From Micrococcales bacterium 72-143 (GTDB taxonomy: Bacteria > Actinomycetota > Actinomycetes > Actinomycetales > Microbacteriaceae), in contig MKVM01000001.1 of the NCBI GenBank assembly GCA_001898835.1, forward strand, positions 1,234,466 through 1,298,465: 64,000 bases of DNA, in the 5' to 3' direction. Positions 38,536-46,567 of the stretch are shown here, one piece after another. The notes under the pieces were generated by a model, which was not told the origin of the DNA, made no database searches, and saw only the letters and a list, made by a program, of their open reading frames with translations. A program made the translations under genes and the position numbers. Position 1 is the first letter of the stretch. Each line of letters opens with the position of its first letter.

Positions 38536-38793
38536 CTAGCGAGCTGCGGCGTTCCTCGCGCGCTTCCTTTCGGCCTCGATCGCCTGCCTCGCCATGATCA
38601 GGTAGTCCTCTCGGGTGTCCGTCAGCACGAGCGAGTCTTCGCCGTAGGCCGCGAAGGCGATGTCGACCAGTCGCTCCGGATCTGCGATCCCTGCGTGACG
38701 TGCGAGGATTCCGAGATCGAAGAGATCTTGATCTCGAGACGCAGCCAGCTTCATGGCGATCAGCTCTTCGATCGTCGCGATGGTTGCCGTCAC
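38536..38793 (-). CDS. C-terminal half of an AbiEii/DUF6036-like nucleotidyltransferase, probably a remnant
   Basis: 85 aa from GTG 38793. ATIEELIAMKLAASRDQDLFDLGILARHAGI matches the middle of MNT-type nucleotidyltransferases ('eyLlAMKLlAaRdrDl'). Its start overlaps the stop of the N-terminal half by GTGA. The segment normally joining the two halves (some tens of residues) is absent, so this looks like an internal deletion with frameshift rather than two genes. Confidence 0.6.
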   Translation of the reverse strand: MTATIATIEELIAMKLAASRDQDLFDLGILARHAGIADPERLVDIAFAAYGEDSLVLTDTREDYLIMARQAIEAERKRARNAAAR

Positions 38794-39041
38794 TCCGGTC
38801 GGATCGAGAGGAACTCGCGATGCGGGAGGGATGAACGAGGCGCCGTTCGCGTTGGCGTCACCGCAGCGTCGATGTCCGTTGTGAACCGCGTTTCGCGATC
38901 GCCCGGAAACAGCATCGCCATGGCCGAGCCGCCGATGACGTGCACCCGAGCATCGATTCCCTCATCCGTCAGCCGCTGCTTCAGCACGTCGAGCAGTCGG
39001 CGGACCTCATTGGGATCCATTCGATGTTCGTTGGTCGCCAT
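38790..39041 (-). CDS. N-terminal half of an AbiEii/DUF6036-like nucleotidyltransferase, probably a remnant
   Basis: 83 aa. VHVIGGSAMAMLFPGDRETRFTTDIDAAV carries the nucleotidyltransferase GGS...D-x-D signature, then the sequence becomes unrelated (TPTRTAPRSSLPHREF) and stops. Such proteins are toxins of AbiE-like systems paired with a HTH antitoxin; the XRE gene just upstream is the likely partner. Confidence 0.6.
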   Translation of the reverse strand: MATNEHRMDPNEVRRLLDVLKQRLTDEGIDARVHVIGGSAMAMLFPGDRETRFTTDIDAAVTPTRTAPRSSLPHREFLSIRPE

Positions 39042-39622
39042 CAGACGCGCGACAGGCTGCGCTCATCGATGAAGATGTTGAGCCGCCTCAGATGTTCGGG
39101 AGTCGACTTCTTCGCACGCTCCCGAAGAGCCGGGAAGTCCGAAACGAACCAAGGCTCCGCGAGCTTGCTCGTCTTGGTCCAGGCTGGACGCTTCGACCGC
39201 GGCAGGGCGTGCGCGAACGACGCACGCATCAGTGTGTCCCATCGCTTGTCCGGCAACGGGGTGGGCGCAAGTGCGATTTCCGAAGGATCCACAAGCTCCG
39301 CGTTGTCGTGCAGTTCTTTCACCGCGTGCGTGAGCAGCCGCAGCGGAAACGTCGAATCCTTGCTCGAGATGAGCGAATCCGCGAGCGACTCCGCAACACG
39401 GTACGGCGCGTAACGCGACATGCGACTCTCCGCTCCGGCTGTCAGCCGAAGGCTCGCCCCCATCGCAGCGAGAGCCTCACGCAGGGAGTTGAGCTTGATC
39501 GTGCCTTCGGACTCGGAGCGCTCGAGCTGGGAAACGGCGCTGGGAGTGACCCCCAGTCGCCTGGCGAGCTCGTTGACGCTGATGCCCGCCGCGAGCCGAG
39601 TCGACTTGATCGTCGATGTCAT
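39041..39622 (-). CDS. XRE-family helix-turn-helix protein, probable antitoxin
   Basis: 193 aa. HTH at residues 5-60 (RLAAGISVNELARRLGVTPSAVSQLERSESEGTIKLNSL), then a longer domain of unknown fold. Its stop touches the start of the nucleotidyltransferase remnant, in the usual antitoxin-toxin order. The pair sits against the tRNA-Lys attachment site, a common landing zone for defence genes. Confidence 0.8.
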   Translation of the reverse strand: MTSTIKSTRLAAGISVNELARRLGVTPSAVSQLERSESEGTIKLNSLREALAAMGASLRLTAGAESRMSRYAPYRVAESLADSLISSKDSTFPLRLLTHAVKELHDNAELVDPSEIALAPTPLPDKRWDTLMRASFAHALPRSKRPAWTKTSKLAEPWFVSDFPALRERAKKSTPEHLRRLNIFIDERSLSRV

Positions 39623-39781
39623 CGTCGCTCCCCCTCAATCCTCTGATTTTAGCTATAGCTACATTTCAGCGGTTCAGGATAGCAAACTTCTCGGGCCGAG
39701 AACGCTGCGCCACACGGCCGCGCGAATGGCAATCGCCGTCGGAGCGGAGTCGAGGTCACGCGACGAATGCAAACATGCACA

Positions 39782-39814
39782 AAGCCCCGTTCCTGGCGAG
39801 AGGAGACGGGGCTT
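39782..39814 (-). terminator. Original tRNA-Lys terminator, now stranded left of the prophage
   Basis: Perfect 9-bp arms AAGCCCCGT / ACGGGGCTT, followed on the minus strand by TTTGT. It lies 2 bases beyond the left att core, exactly where a terminator would stand after the uninterrupted tRNA-Lys. Confidence 0.75.
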
Positions 39815-39816
39815 CG

Positions 39817-39852
39817 AGTACACCCCCCGGGACTTGAACCCGGAACCCACTG
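39817..39852. other. Left attachment core
   Basis: 36-bp copy of the 3' half of tRNA-Lys (anticodon-stem end to acceptor end), ending AACCCGGAACCCACTG on the plus strand. This is the displaced host 3' fragment. It is followed rightward by phage sequence encoding the viral-form repressor tail and integrase. Confidence 0.92.
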
Positions 39853-39910
39853 TTTCCCAGCCGGTGATCGCGCTCCGTGGGCCGAGGGTATCCGCGACTA
39901 GGCTCGCCGC

Positions 39911-40789
39911 GTGACCCCCGAATGGGGGCCGCGCGCACAAGATTCCCTAGCGCGAGACTCGGGTATGAGAACCGAGATCCTCGCGCCTGCGACGTGGCAG
40001 CCCGAGCTCGATCGATTTCGCGGCTACCAGGTCGCCACCGGTCGGCCCGTCTCGTCCATCAAGTTGCGCGACTACCACCTGCGGCGTTTTGCGCGTGCGA
40101 CTGCCCTACCGCCCTACGACGTCACCCGGGATGACATGCTCGCCCACCTCGAGCACAACTCCCACTGGCGACAGAACACCCGCCGCGCCGCCCGATCCTC
40201 TATCGCTGCGTTCTACCGATGGGCTGCCGAAGCAGGCCTCACCGAGCGGAACCTCGCCGAGCACTTCCCCGGCGTATCGTTTTCCCCCGGCAAGCCGCGA
40301 CCTGCTTCCGATGCGGCGCTCGAGGAAGCCCTCGCGCGCGCAGACGAGCGGGTCCGGCTCATGGTCCAGCTCGCCGCATACGTGGGGCTCCGCTGCTGCG
40401 AGGTGTGCCAGGTCTCTACACACGACGTCGTCTCGACCGCCGGCGGGTGGTTGCTGCGCGTGCTCGGCAAGGGTGGAAGGAGCCGCTATGTCCCCATCAC
40501 TGACGAGCTGGCCAATGAGGTGCTGCGGGCCGGGCCCGGATTCATCTTCAGTGGGCAGATCGACGGCCACCTCTCGGCGGGATACGTGTCCAAACTCATC
40601 TCCGCGGTTCTCCCGGTTGGCGAGACCGCACACAAGCTTCGCCACCGATTCGCAACGCGCGCCTACCGCGGGTCGCACGATCTCCGGGCCGTGCAAGAGC
40701 TACTCGGACACGCGAGCGTCGCTACGACGCAGATCTACACCGCGATCGACGACGACGACCTGCGACGAGCTGCCGCCGCGGCGGCCTAG
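39911..40789 (+). CDS. int: Tyrosine-family integrase
   Basis: 292 aa from GTG 39911. Core-binding domain residues about 20-115; catalytic domain with Arg in YVGLRCCEVCQ, Lys in GKGGRSRYVP, HKLRHRFATRAY (H-x-x-R) and LLGHASVATTQIYT (His and nucleophile Tyr). In the circular phage its GTG would overlap the stop of the long repressor form (GTGA), coupling translation. In the prophage that coupling is lost. The C-terminus LRRAAAAAA is Ala-only, a possible Clp degron. Its stop shares CTAG with the convergent gene. Confidence 0.95.
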   Translation: MTPEWGPRAQDSLARDSGMRTEILAPATWQPELDRFRGYQVATGRPVSSIKLRDYHLRRFARATALPPYDVTRDDMLAHLEHNSHWRQNTRRAARSSIAAFYRWAAEAGLTERNLAEHFPGVSFSPGKPRPASDAALEEALARADERVRLMVQLAAYVGLRCCEVCQVSTHDVVSTAGGWLLRVLGKGGRSRYVPITDELANEVLRAGPGFIFSGQIDGHLSAGYVSKLISAVLPVGETAHKLRHRFATRAYRGSHDLRAVQELLGHASVATTQIYTAIDDDDLRRAAAAAA

Positions 40790-41007
40790 CCCTCGAGGCG
40801 CTCAATGCAAGCGAGGAGGGCGTCGAGGTCTCGCCCGAACGGATCAGCTAGACCTTCCTTGCAGATCGCCACACGCCGTTCGTGCTCTGCTTGGCGGCGA
40901 TCACGATCCATCCGGACAAGCACAATCACCAGCAGAACGATGGCGACCACGACTAGAGCTCCCAGGGCGGAGCCAAGGCCGATGAATCCTCGACGGCTCA
41001 TGGTCAT
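40786..41007 (-). CDS. Small phage membrane protein
   Basis: 73 aa. One strong membrane helix (ALGALVVVAIVLLVIVLV), then a charged soluble part with two Cys (AICKEGLADPF, ALLACIERLEG). Last gene on the late strand after the holin region; perhaps a lysis accessory. TAG stop overlaps the integrase TAG within CTAG. No family recognised. Confidence 0.6.
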   Translation of the reverse strand: MTMSRRGFIGLGSALGALVVVAIVLLVIVLVRMDRDRRQAEHERRVAICKEGLADPFGRDLDALLACIERLEG

Positions 41008-41040
41008 AATGCTAGGGGCTCCCGGAGTACCCTGGCCGCC

Positions 41041-41211
41041 ATGGACATCGTCTCGATCATGCTTCTGCTCCTCGGCTGGGCTGTGAGCCTGGTCGTGCTC
41101 TACTTCGTCATCCGGTTCGCCGTCCTGCACGCGATCAGAGATTCCCGGCGGCCCGCACCCACGACCGTCGCACAGCCGCCGGCGGGCCGAGCCTGGTTCG
41201 ACCAGGACTAG
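41041..41211 (+). CDS. Small plus-strand membrane protein of the prophage
   Basis: 56 aa: MDIVSIMLLLLGWAVSLVVLYFVIRF helix, then a Pro-rich cytoplasmic tail. It is the only gene besides integrase and repressor on the plus strand, lying between two minus-strand lysis-region genes. The stop again overlaps its convergent neighbour within CTAG. It could be expressed in the lysogen (superinfection exclusion or similar), which is inference. Confidence 0.55.
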   Translation: MDIVSIMLLLLGWAVSLVVLYFVIRFAVLHAIRDSRRPAPTTVAQPPAGRAWFDQD

Positions 41212-41429
41212 GGCTTGGGTTTGTTGGTGGTGGCGTAGACGCCTCCGTAGACGCCGCCGAGGGCGGTGAGGGTGGCGATGGCGACGTAGATGCCTTCTTG
41301 GGCGCTCACGGCGGCGTCGTCGAGGGCGATCGCGAGGCTGCTCAGTCCGGCGATGGCTGCGCCGATGGTGGCGCCGACGATCGCCTTGGCAGCGGTGGTC
41401 TTGCCGGTGGTGGGAGCCGTGTGGGTCAT
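41208..41429 (-). CDS. Holin-like protein
   Basis: 73 aa. Two membrane segments (AIVGATIGAAIAGLSSLAIAL and YVAIATLTALGGVYGGVYA) separated by a short acidic turn, and a basic C-terminus (TTNKPKP). Size, topology and place directly after the endolysin fit a class II holin. ATG overlaps the upstream stop (ATGA). Confidence 0.75.
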   Translation of the reverse strand: MTHTAPTTGKTTAAKAIVGATIGAAIAGLSSLAIALDDAAVSAQEGIYVAIATLTALGGVYGGVYATTNKPKP

Positions 41430-41737
41430 GGTCTCTTCCTTCTAGGTGGGGCGGGCATGGTCTGTTCGATGGCGAGGTGTTCCTCGATGCGTCGCACACC
41501 GCGCTCGACGCCGCCGAGGCGTCGCTCGAGCTTCCCGATGCGGCCGGCGTTCTCGCTGTGCTTCTCGTCGAGGTCGTCGCGGAGGTTGGATTCGTGGGAG
41601 TTGGTGGTCTGCTCGGCGGCGGTACGCGCGTGCTCGGCTGCCGTACCCGCGCGCTTGCGGGTGGAGAGCAGCACGGGAAGCACGGCGGCGAGCACGAGGC
41701 TCGCGCCGCCGATCGACGCGCCGAGGAGTTCGATCAC
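41426..41737 (-). CDS. Phage membrane/coiled-coil protein, possible second holin or spanin-like
   Basis: 103 aa from GTG 41737. One N-terminal membrane helix (LLGASIGGASLVLAAVLPVLL), then a charged coiled coil (EHARTAAEQTTNSHESNLRD, RIGKLERRLGGVERGVRRIEEHL). Sits between endolysin and holin with 4-bp overlaps on both sides. Confidence 0.65.
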   Translation of the reverse strand: MIELLGASIGGASLVLAAVLPVLLSTRKRAGTAAEHARTAAEQTTNSHESNLRDDLDEKHSENAGRIGKLERRLGGVERGVRRIEEHLAIEQTMPAPPRRKRP

Positions 41738-42357
41738 GATGGCTGGGTGTGGGCGGTCTTGATGAGGTCGAAGGCGCGATCGTTGGTGCCGCAGTCCTTG
41801 ACCGGGTAGGGGCCGATGCCCGAGGCGGCGAGATCTATGATCTGCCGATCCTCCTCGGGGGTGAGGTGGTGGGCGTTTGTGGCGTTGATGAGCCACTTGC
41901 CGCGGCCTGTGGACATGAGAATGAAGGGCATTTCTTCCTCTTCCTCTGGGGTGGTGATCGGGGTCGTGCCGGTGCTTGCCCATGCGGGCGGGCGGATGAG
42001 GACGTGCCAGGGCTCGCCGCGGATGGTGTCGAACACGAACCCGTACTCGGGGTGCTTGCGCATCCAGGTGAGCCCCCGGTCGACGTCGACGACGGTGCCG
42101 TAGCCGTGGGTGGATGCGCCGCGGGATGCAATCGGGGCGGGACCGGTCGGGTGCGCGATGAGCCAGTCCTGCATGTCGAGATCGCGGTAACCGGCGATCC
42201 CTGGGCAGATGGTCGACGGGGTTGCTCGTAGCTCGACCTCGTCGCGGGCGGCGGCGGCTTTCGCGGCCGCCCATGCACGTGCGGGTGCGACGGCGAGACG
42301 GGTGTGCTCGTCGATGTAGGCGAGCTCGTCGTCTCGGAGTTGACCGTTGGCGCTCAT
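41734..42357 (-). CDS. Endolysin, peptidase M15 (VanY-like) domain
   Basis: 207 aa. Cuts peptidoglycan peptide bonds at lysis. Metal-site motif STHGYGTVVDVD (H-x(6)-D pattern) near residue 82 and GEPWHVLIRP near 115 are the M15 hallmarks. The last 60 residues form a small extra domain (FILMSTGRGKWLINATN...). No signal peptide, so release depends on the neighbouring holins. ATG overlaps the tail-protein stop. Confidence 0.82.
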   Translation of the reverse strand: MSANGQLRDDELAYIDEHTRLAVAPARAWAAAKAAAARDEVELRATPSTICPGIAGYRDLDMQDWLIAHPTGPAPIASRGASTHGYGTVVDVDRGLTWMRKHPEYGFVFDTIRGEPWHVLIRPPAWASTGTTPITTPEEEEEMPFILMSTGRGKWLINATNAHHLTPEEDRQIIDLAASGIGPYPVKDCGTNDRAFDLIKTAHTQPS

Positions 42358-43007
42358 GCGGGGCTCCGCATGAATCGTCCCGCGGCGACATCTCCGTTGG
42401 CCCATGTCCACGGGGCGGTCGCGGTGATGGTGGCGGTCGCGGTCGGTGCTCCGGAGGATGCGCCTGTGGTGTGGGTGAGGATCTGGACGGAGTTGTTGAG
42501 GGTGCCGTTGGCGCGGATGATCGACCGAGCGGTTGCTGTGCCCGAGTCGAGCAGCCAGCCCTGCCCGTATTCCTCGTTCGGCTCTGGCAGTTCGAGGAGT
42601 GGGACGGTGAACACGAACGCGGTGAAGGTCGGGCTCGAACCGAACTTGAACTTGAACTTGATCTCCATGTCGCCGTTGACGTACCGGTACTTCACGCTGC
42701 TGCTGCCTCCGGTGCCGACCGTGAAGGAGAGCACGGAGGAGAAGGTGAACCACCCGGACTCCCATTCCTTCCACGCGGTGCCGTCGTAACGCATGAGGAT
42801 GCCGGTGTCCTGCCGGAGCGCCTTGTCGCCGAGTTGCATCCCCGTGTGCGCATTCTGGGCGGTCGAGTTGGCGAACTGCATCGGTCGGCCGAAGAGCCGC
42901 GACACGGCGGTGAGGGCGAGGTTCAGGTAGTCGCTGAACTTGGTGCCGATGGGCGTGGATTCGGCGTATCGGCCAAGGCCGTTGCCGTCCGGGCTGCTGA
43001 GGCTCAT
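42354..43007 (-). CDS. Minor tail protein / tail-tip or fibre
   Basis: 217 aa, beta-rich with Ser/Thr/Gly. Follows the tail-tip gene and precedes lysis, the usual place for receptor-binding proteins. 'DKALRQDTGILMRYDGTAWKEW' is a short pattern often seen in phage tail proteins. Function from position. Confidence 0.65.
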   Translation of the reverse strand: MSLSSPDGNGLGRYAESTPIGTKFSDYLNLALTAVSRLFGRPMQFANSTAQNAHTGMQLGDKALRQDTGILMRYDGTAWKEWESGWFTFSSVLSFTVGTGGSSSVKYRYVNGDMEIKFKFKFGSSPTFTAFVFTVPLLELPEPNEEYGQGWLLDSGTATARSIIRANGTLNNSVQILTHTTGASSGAPTATATITATAPWTWANGDVAAGRFMRSPA

Positions 43008-44218
43008 AGCTCCTCCAGATTGTCGGCGGTGATGGTCATCTCGGCGTCATCGATCTGCCATGTGATGGCGGCGATCGTCCCTGTTTGATCGGGCACGTCC
43101 GGCATCCCCTCGAGTACGAGGGTCATGCCGGGCCGGGCGGCGAAGTTGTTCACGGCCGAGACGGGGACGACGCGGCCTCGCCGCAGCAACCGCTCGAGCA
43201 CGGGGACGGCGATCTGCGGGCCGAGGGTGTCGAGGTTGGAGGCGATGAACGGTGACGGGGCGTCGATCTTCCAGCGCAGGATCTTCGTGGCCGGATCGGA
43301 CGTCGACTGGTAGTAGAACAGGCGCGGGCGGGCGGCAGAGATCGGCGATTCGTCGAACTCGATCGCGACAGCATCGGCCCACAGGTCATCGTCGATGTTG
43401 ACTTCGGGAGCGCCGTCCATGATCTTCGGCGCGTCGAGCACGATCGTGTCGAGGGTCGGTTCATCGACAGGGGTGAGTTGCAGCCGCCCCCATTCGTCGC
43501 CCCAGAGTCGCAGGTTGCCGATGAGCAGATAGGGCTGGAGAAGCGTGTAGAGGGTGGCCTTATCGGCGACCGGAGCGAAGGTGGCATCGGGGGTGTCGGT
43601 GAGCTGACCGGGCGGGATAGCAACATCACCGGGGCCAGCCGACAGCGGGAGGACCGGGGTGCCGAGGAAGAGGAGCTGCCAGTGCGCCAGCGCCACCTTA
43701 TAGAGGCCGCGGGCCGTGGCTGCGGTGAACCCGAGCACATTGAAGTCCCCGAGGTTCGGAAGCGGGTAATCCCGCAGCATTGACTCGATGCCCTCGACGG
43801 TGAGGGTGTGCGTCCCGTCGAAGTTGTCTCTCCACCGCCGCACGAGAACGGTCACCTGCATCGCTGTGGCGGGGATCTCATCCCCGTACCAGCCCCGCTC
43901 GTAGGCGGAAATGGCGGAGGTGAGCTGACCCGCCCACAGCGCGGTCAGGTCTGAGGTGAGCTGACCCGCCCACAGCGCGGTCAGGTCTGAGGTGAGCTGC
44001 ACACCCGACCCGAACCGCTGGGTGAGGACGACATCGAGCATCGGCCGGGTGCGGGGATCCAGCACGGTGGGATCTACCGGCGCCTCCACGGTGAACCGTC
44101 CCTGGATGTACGGTGTCCACCGGCGATCCATCGTGAGGAAGTCGCCCTCGCCTAGCACGTGCGTTAGCGGCTCACCATCGACGGACAGCTGGATGTCCTG
44201 CTGGTCGACCACCGCCAT
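43004..44218 (-). CDS. Minor tail protein
   Basis: 404 aa from ATG 44218, which shares a base with the upstream stop (TGATG). Residues about 80-103 hold an exact 12-residue tandem duplication (TSDLTALWAGQL twice). The rest is mixed alpha/beta, resembling the tail-hub/tip protein that follows the distal tail protein in small siphoviruses. Confidence 0.7.
   Translation of the reverse strand: MAVVDQQDIQLSVDGEPLTHVLGEGDFLTMDRRWTPYIQGRFTVEAPVDPTVLDPRTRPMLDVVLTQRFGSGVQLTSDLTALWAGQLTSDLTALWAGQLTSAISAYERGWYGDEIPATAMQVTVLVRRWRDNFDGTHTLTVEGIESMLRDYPLPNLGDFNVLGFTAATARGLYKVALAHWQLLFLGTPVLPLSAGPGDVAIPPGQLTDTPDATFAPVADKATLYTLLQPYLLIGNLRLWGDEWGRLQLTPVDEPTLDTIVLDAPKIMDGAPEVNIDDDLWADAVAIEFDESPISAARPRLFYYQSTSDPATKILRWKIDAPSPFIASNLDTLGPQIAVPVLERLLRRGRVVPVSAVNNFAARPGMTLVLEGMPDVPDQTGTIAAITWQIDDAEMTITADNLEEL
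43922..43993. repeat. 36-bp tandem duplication in the minor tail gene
   Basis: Two identical in-frame 36-bp units (43922-43957, 43958-43993), with a partial third start (gagctg) following. It adds 12 residues without breaking the frame. Confidence 0.9.
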
Positions 44219-44568
44219 CACGACACCTCCACGAACGGGATCGACACGACCCACGCCGCACGAGTCGCATCGAGTGCTATCGACACGTCGCCGCCGGACA
44301 TCACGAAGGCCATATCCACGCTGGCCGGGAGTGAGGTCGCGAGATTGAGCACGGACGCGGAACGCGCCATGGCGTGTAGCGACAGCGCATCATCCTCGGC
44401 GGCCATCACGCACGACAGCACGCCTGACCGCGGCCCAGCCGGACGGAGCGTCACCGACTCTTCGCCACTGAGTGAGGTCCGCACCAGCGTGCGTGCGGGC
44501 GCGGACCCTTCGAACCCGTCGAGGATCGGAACGGTGATTGTGGTGACGCCGTCAGTGATCGTGCTCAC
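44218..44568 (-). CDS. Distal/minor tail protein
   Basis: 116 aa from GTG 44568, overlapping the tape-measure stop by GTGA. Mostly beta (TTITVPILDGFEGS..., SVDMAFVMSGGDVSIALD). Position directly after the tape measure suggests a distal tail protein; sequence alone does not name it. Confidence 0.65.
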   Translation of the reverse strand: MSTITDGVTTITVPILDGFEGSAPARTLVRTSLSGEESVTLRPAGPRSGVLSCVMAAEDDALSLHAMARSASVLNLATSLPASVDMAFVMSGGDVSIALDATRAAWVVSIPFVEVS

Positions 44569-45659
44569 GGGACCTTGCTCCCGTTCCGGGTCTCGAAGAT
44601 CGTCTCGATGCCCACCTTCCGCGGGATGCGCAGGAAGTCGCCGATCTTCTTCTCCGCGGCGGAGGTGTCGACGTCCACGACGATCTGGGTCGGTGTGCCG
44701 GCGAGGGCGCGGCCGAGGGCCTCCCACCGCTTTTGGTCAGCTGAGGCAGCTTTGTCGGTGGCCTCGCGGTAGAGGTTGACCTTGTCGACGGACTTCTGAA
44801 TCTCGCTGTTCACATCGGTGTAGGTGCCGAGAGCCCGATCCCACTGAAGGTTGACCTCATCGGCTTTCGTCTTCATGACGTCGTAGGCCTGACCCGATGA
44901 GTAGGCGGCGGCGACCTCTTCCTCACGGAGCTTGCGACCTTGTTCGATGACGATGTTGATGGCCGCTTGGTCGCCAGCCTGCGCGCGAAGGATGGTCTGC
45001 ATGTCGAGGCCGAACTTTTTGGAGTCCTCGCGCGCCTTTGCGAGCTTGCCGTCGTCGTCGATGATGTCGGCGAGAGCCTTCGTGACGAAGTCCTCCGAGA
45101 GGAACGCCTGCCCCGACTCGATCATGTCCTGATACATGTCGGAGACGCGCTGCTTTGCCTCCTCCGTGGTTTCGGCCCATGACTGCAACCATGCGCCGGC
45201 GATCGCGCCGATGATCGCGATGGGGATGCCGACACCCGGGGTGAGGGAGGAAGCGAGCCCACCCGTGAGGCCCTGCACGCCGTCCGCCATCGACTGCATA
45301 TCGCCGTCGAAGCTGGATGCGACTTCGGAAAAGTTCTGGATTGCTTCGTCCTTGAAGCCCTGCACATTCTCGGTCGCGGTGCCGTGGAAGTCGTCGGCGG
45401 AGCGCTCGGCGGAGCGGTAGCTGTCGCGGAAGTCGCGTTCGATGTCGTCAGCGGTGCGGTCGACCTCGCGGCCGAGTTGCTTGGTGGCCTTCTGCGCTTC
45501 GACGAGCTCGCGCTCGAGCTGGTCGGGTCCCTTGCTCTTGCCGAGGTCGTCGAGCTTGTCGGATGCGTCCTCGAGGGGCTTGATGATGCCGCCCTCGACG
45601 CCCTGTTTGAATGCCTTGGTCTCGGAAGAGATGCCGATCTCGATGGGGGGCTTGGCCAT
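44565..45659 (-). CDS. Short tape-measure protein
   Basis: 364 aa. Long charged helices at the start (DASDKLDDLGKSKGPDQLERELVEAQKATKQLGREVDRTA style), one membrane-like segment (GVGIPIAIIGAIAGAWLQSW), then more helices. This is tape-measure architecture but very short, implying a short flexible tail. No frameshifted chaperone pair is evident upstream. Confidence 0.75.
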   Translation of the reverse strand: MAKPPIEIGISSETKAFKQGVEGGIIKPLEDASDKLDDLGKSKGPDQLERELVEAQKATKQLGREVDRTADDIERDFRDSYRSAERSADDFHGTATENVQGFKDEAIQNFSEVASSFDGDMQSMADGVQGLTGGLASSLTPGVGIPIAIIGAIAGAWLQSWAETTEEAKQRVSDMYQDMIESGQAFLSEDFVTKALADIIDDDGKLAKAREDSKKFGLDMQTILRAQAGDQAAINIVIEQGRKLREEEVAAAYSSGQAYDVMKTKADEVNLQWDRALGTYTDVNSEIQKSVDKVNLYREATDKAASADQKRWEALGRALAGTPTQIVVDVDTSAAEKKIGDFLRIPRKVGIETIFETRNGSKVP

Positions 45660-46159
45660 CAGGCGACCCTTTCCACGGTCTCGTGGATGGTGCGGATGGC
45701 GGTCTGCACCCAGAGGGACGCGAACCGGGGGATGCTGTCCCCGGCGGCAGGGTAGGCGACGTACCCGCCGCGTCGGGGCAGGCGGTAGCGGGTGCCGAGG
45801 CGACGCTTGTAGGTGGTGCCCTTGCGGGTGGTGACGGTCACGATGCGGTTCGGGTTGGCGCCGAATTCGATCGGTTTCGCGACGACGCTGATCGGGGTGC
45901 CGGAGGACAGTTTCCCGACAGCTCCGGCGCGCAGGAACACGTTCTGCGTGGTGACACCGACCTGCGCGGAGTCCGCGAGACGGACCTGCATCCGGTTGGT
46001 CGCGTGGCCGCGCATCGACTCGAGCCAGATCGGAGACGCGGCTTGCTTGGTCGCTGCGCCGATCTGCCGCTTCACCTCCGTGTCCAGCTCGCGCATGGCG
46101 AATGCGAGGTCACGGAGCGGGGAGTCGACGAGCAGCGAGATACGCCCACTGCCCGCCAT
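45659..46159 (-). CDS. HK97-gp10-like tail component / tail assembly protein
   Basis: 166 aa, basic. AMRELDTEVKRQIGAATKQAASPIW and the C-terminal FASLWVQTAIRTIHETVERV are typical of gp10-like neck or tail-completion proteins. It lies between the major tail protein and the tape measure. Confidence 0.65.
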   Translation of the reverse strand: MAGSGRISLLVDSPLRDLAFAMRELDTEVKRQIGAATKQAASPIWLESMRGHATNRMQVRLADSAQVGVTTQNVFLRAGAVGKLSSGTPISVVAKPIEFGANPNRIVTVTTRKGTTYKRRLGTRYRLPRRGGYVAYPAAGDSIPRFASLWVQTAIRTIHETVERVA

Positions 46160-46162
46160 GGT

Positions 46163-46564
46163 CTACGCCTCCGCGGCCCAGGTGGGGCCGGTCTTGACCG
46201 GCAGGGTGACCGAGCCGGTGGCGACCTGGTTGCCGGTGCCGCCGATGTCGCCGGAGGAGCAGGTCACCGTCGCGGTGAACGTGCCGCCGGGAACCTCGAG
46301 CGTCACGGTCGCCTCGTCGCCGTTGTGCTGGAGGAGGAAGTGGGCGAGCGAGTTGGCGGTCTCCCAATCCTGCGCGTAGTTGAGGACGAGGTCGTACCCG
46401 GACTGGCCGGCGAACTTGGTGATCTTGCCGGTGATGTCGACGAACTCGCTGGACGCGCCTGCGGTGGCCTGGAAGCGGGCCTCGGCGGTCGCGGGGGTGA
46501 ACTCGTCGGAGCCGACCGAGAAGCCGACGAGCGCGTTGAACGGGACGAGAGGCACGGTGGCCAT
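46163..46564 (-). CDS. Major tail protein
   Basis: 133 aa, beta-rich tube-protein pattern (FNALVGFSVGSDEFTPATAEARFQ, VTLEVPGGTFTATVTCSSGD, GSVTLPVKTGP). Lies upstream of the gp10-like gene with 3 bp spacing. Small for the family. Confidence 0.75.
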   Translation of the reverse strand: MATVPLVPFNALVGFSVGSDEFTPATAEARFQATAGASSEFVDITGKITKFAGQSGYDLVLNYAQDWETANSLAHFLLQHNGDEATVTLEVPGGTFTATVTCSSGDIGGTGNQVATGSVTLPVKTGPTWAAEA

Positions 46565-46567
46565 GGG

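Noticed and set aside
39420-39914. 164-aa plus-strand frame crossing the left attachment core
   Set aside because: Only its last 20 codons plus the att core are meaningful, as the tail of the viral-form repressor; the 5' part is antisense to the XRE gene.
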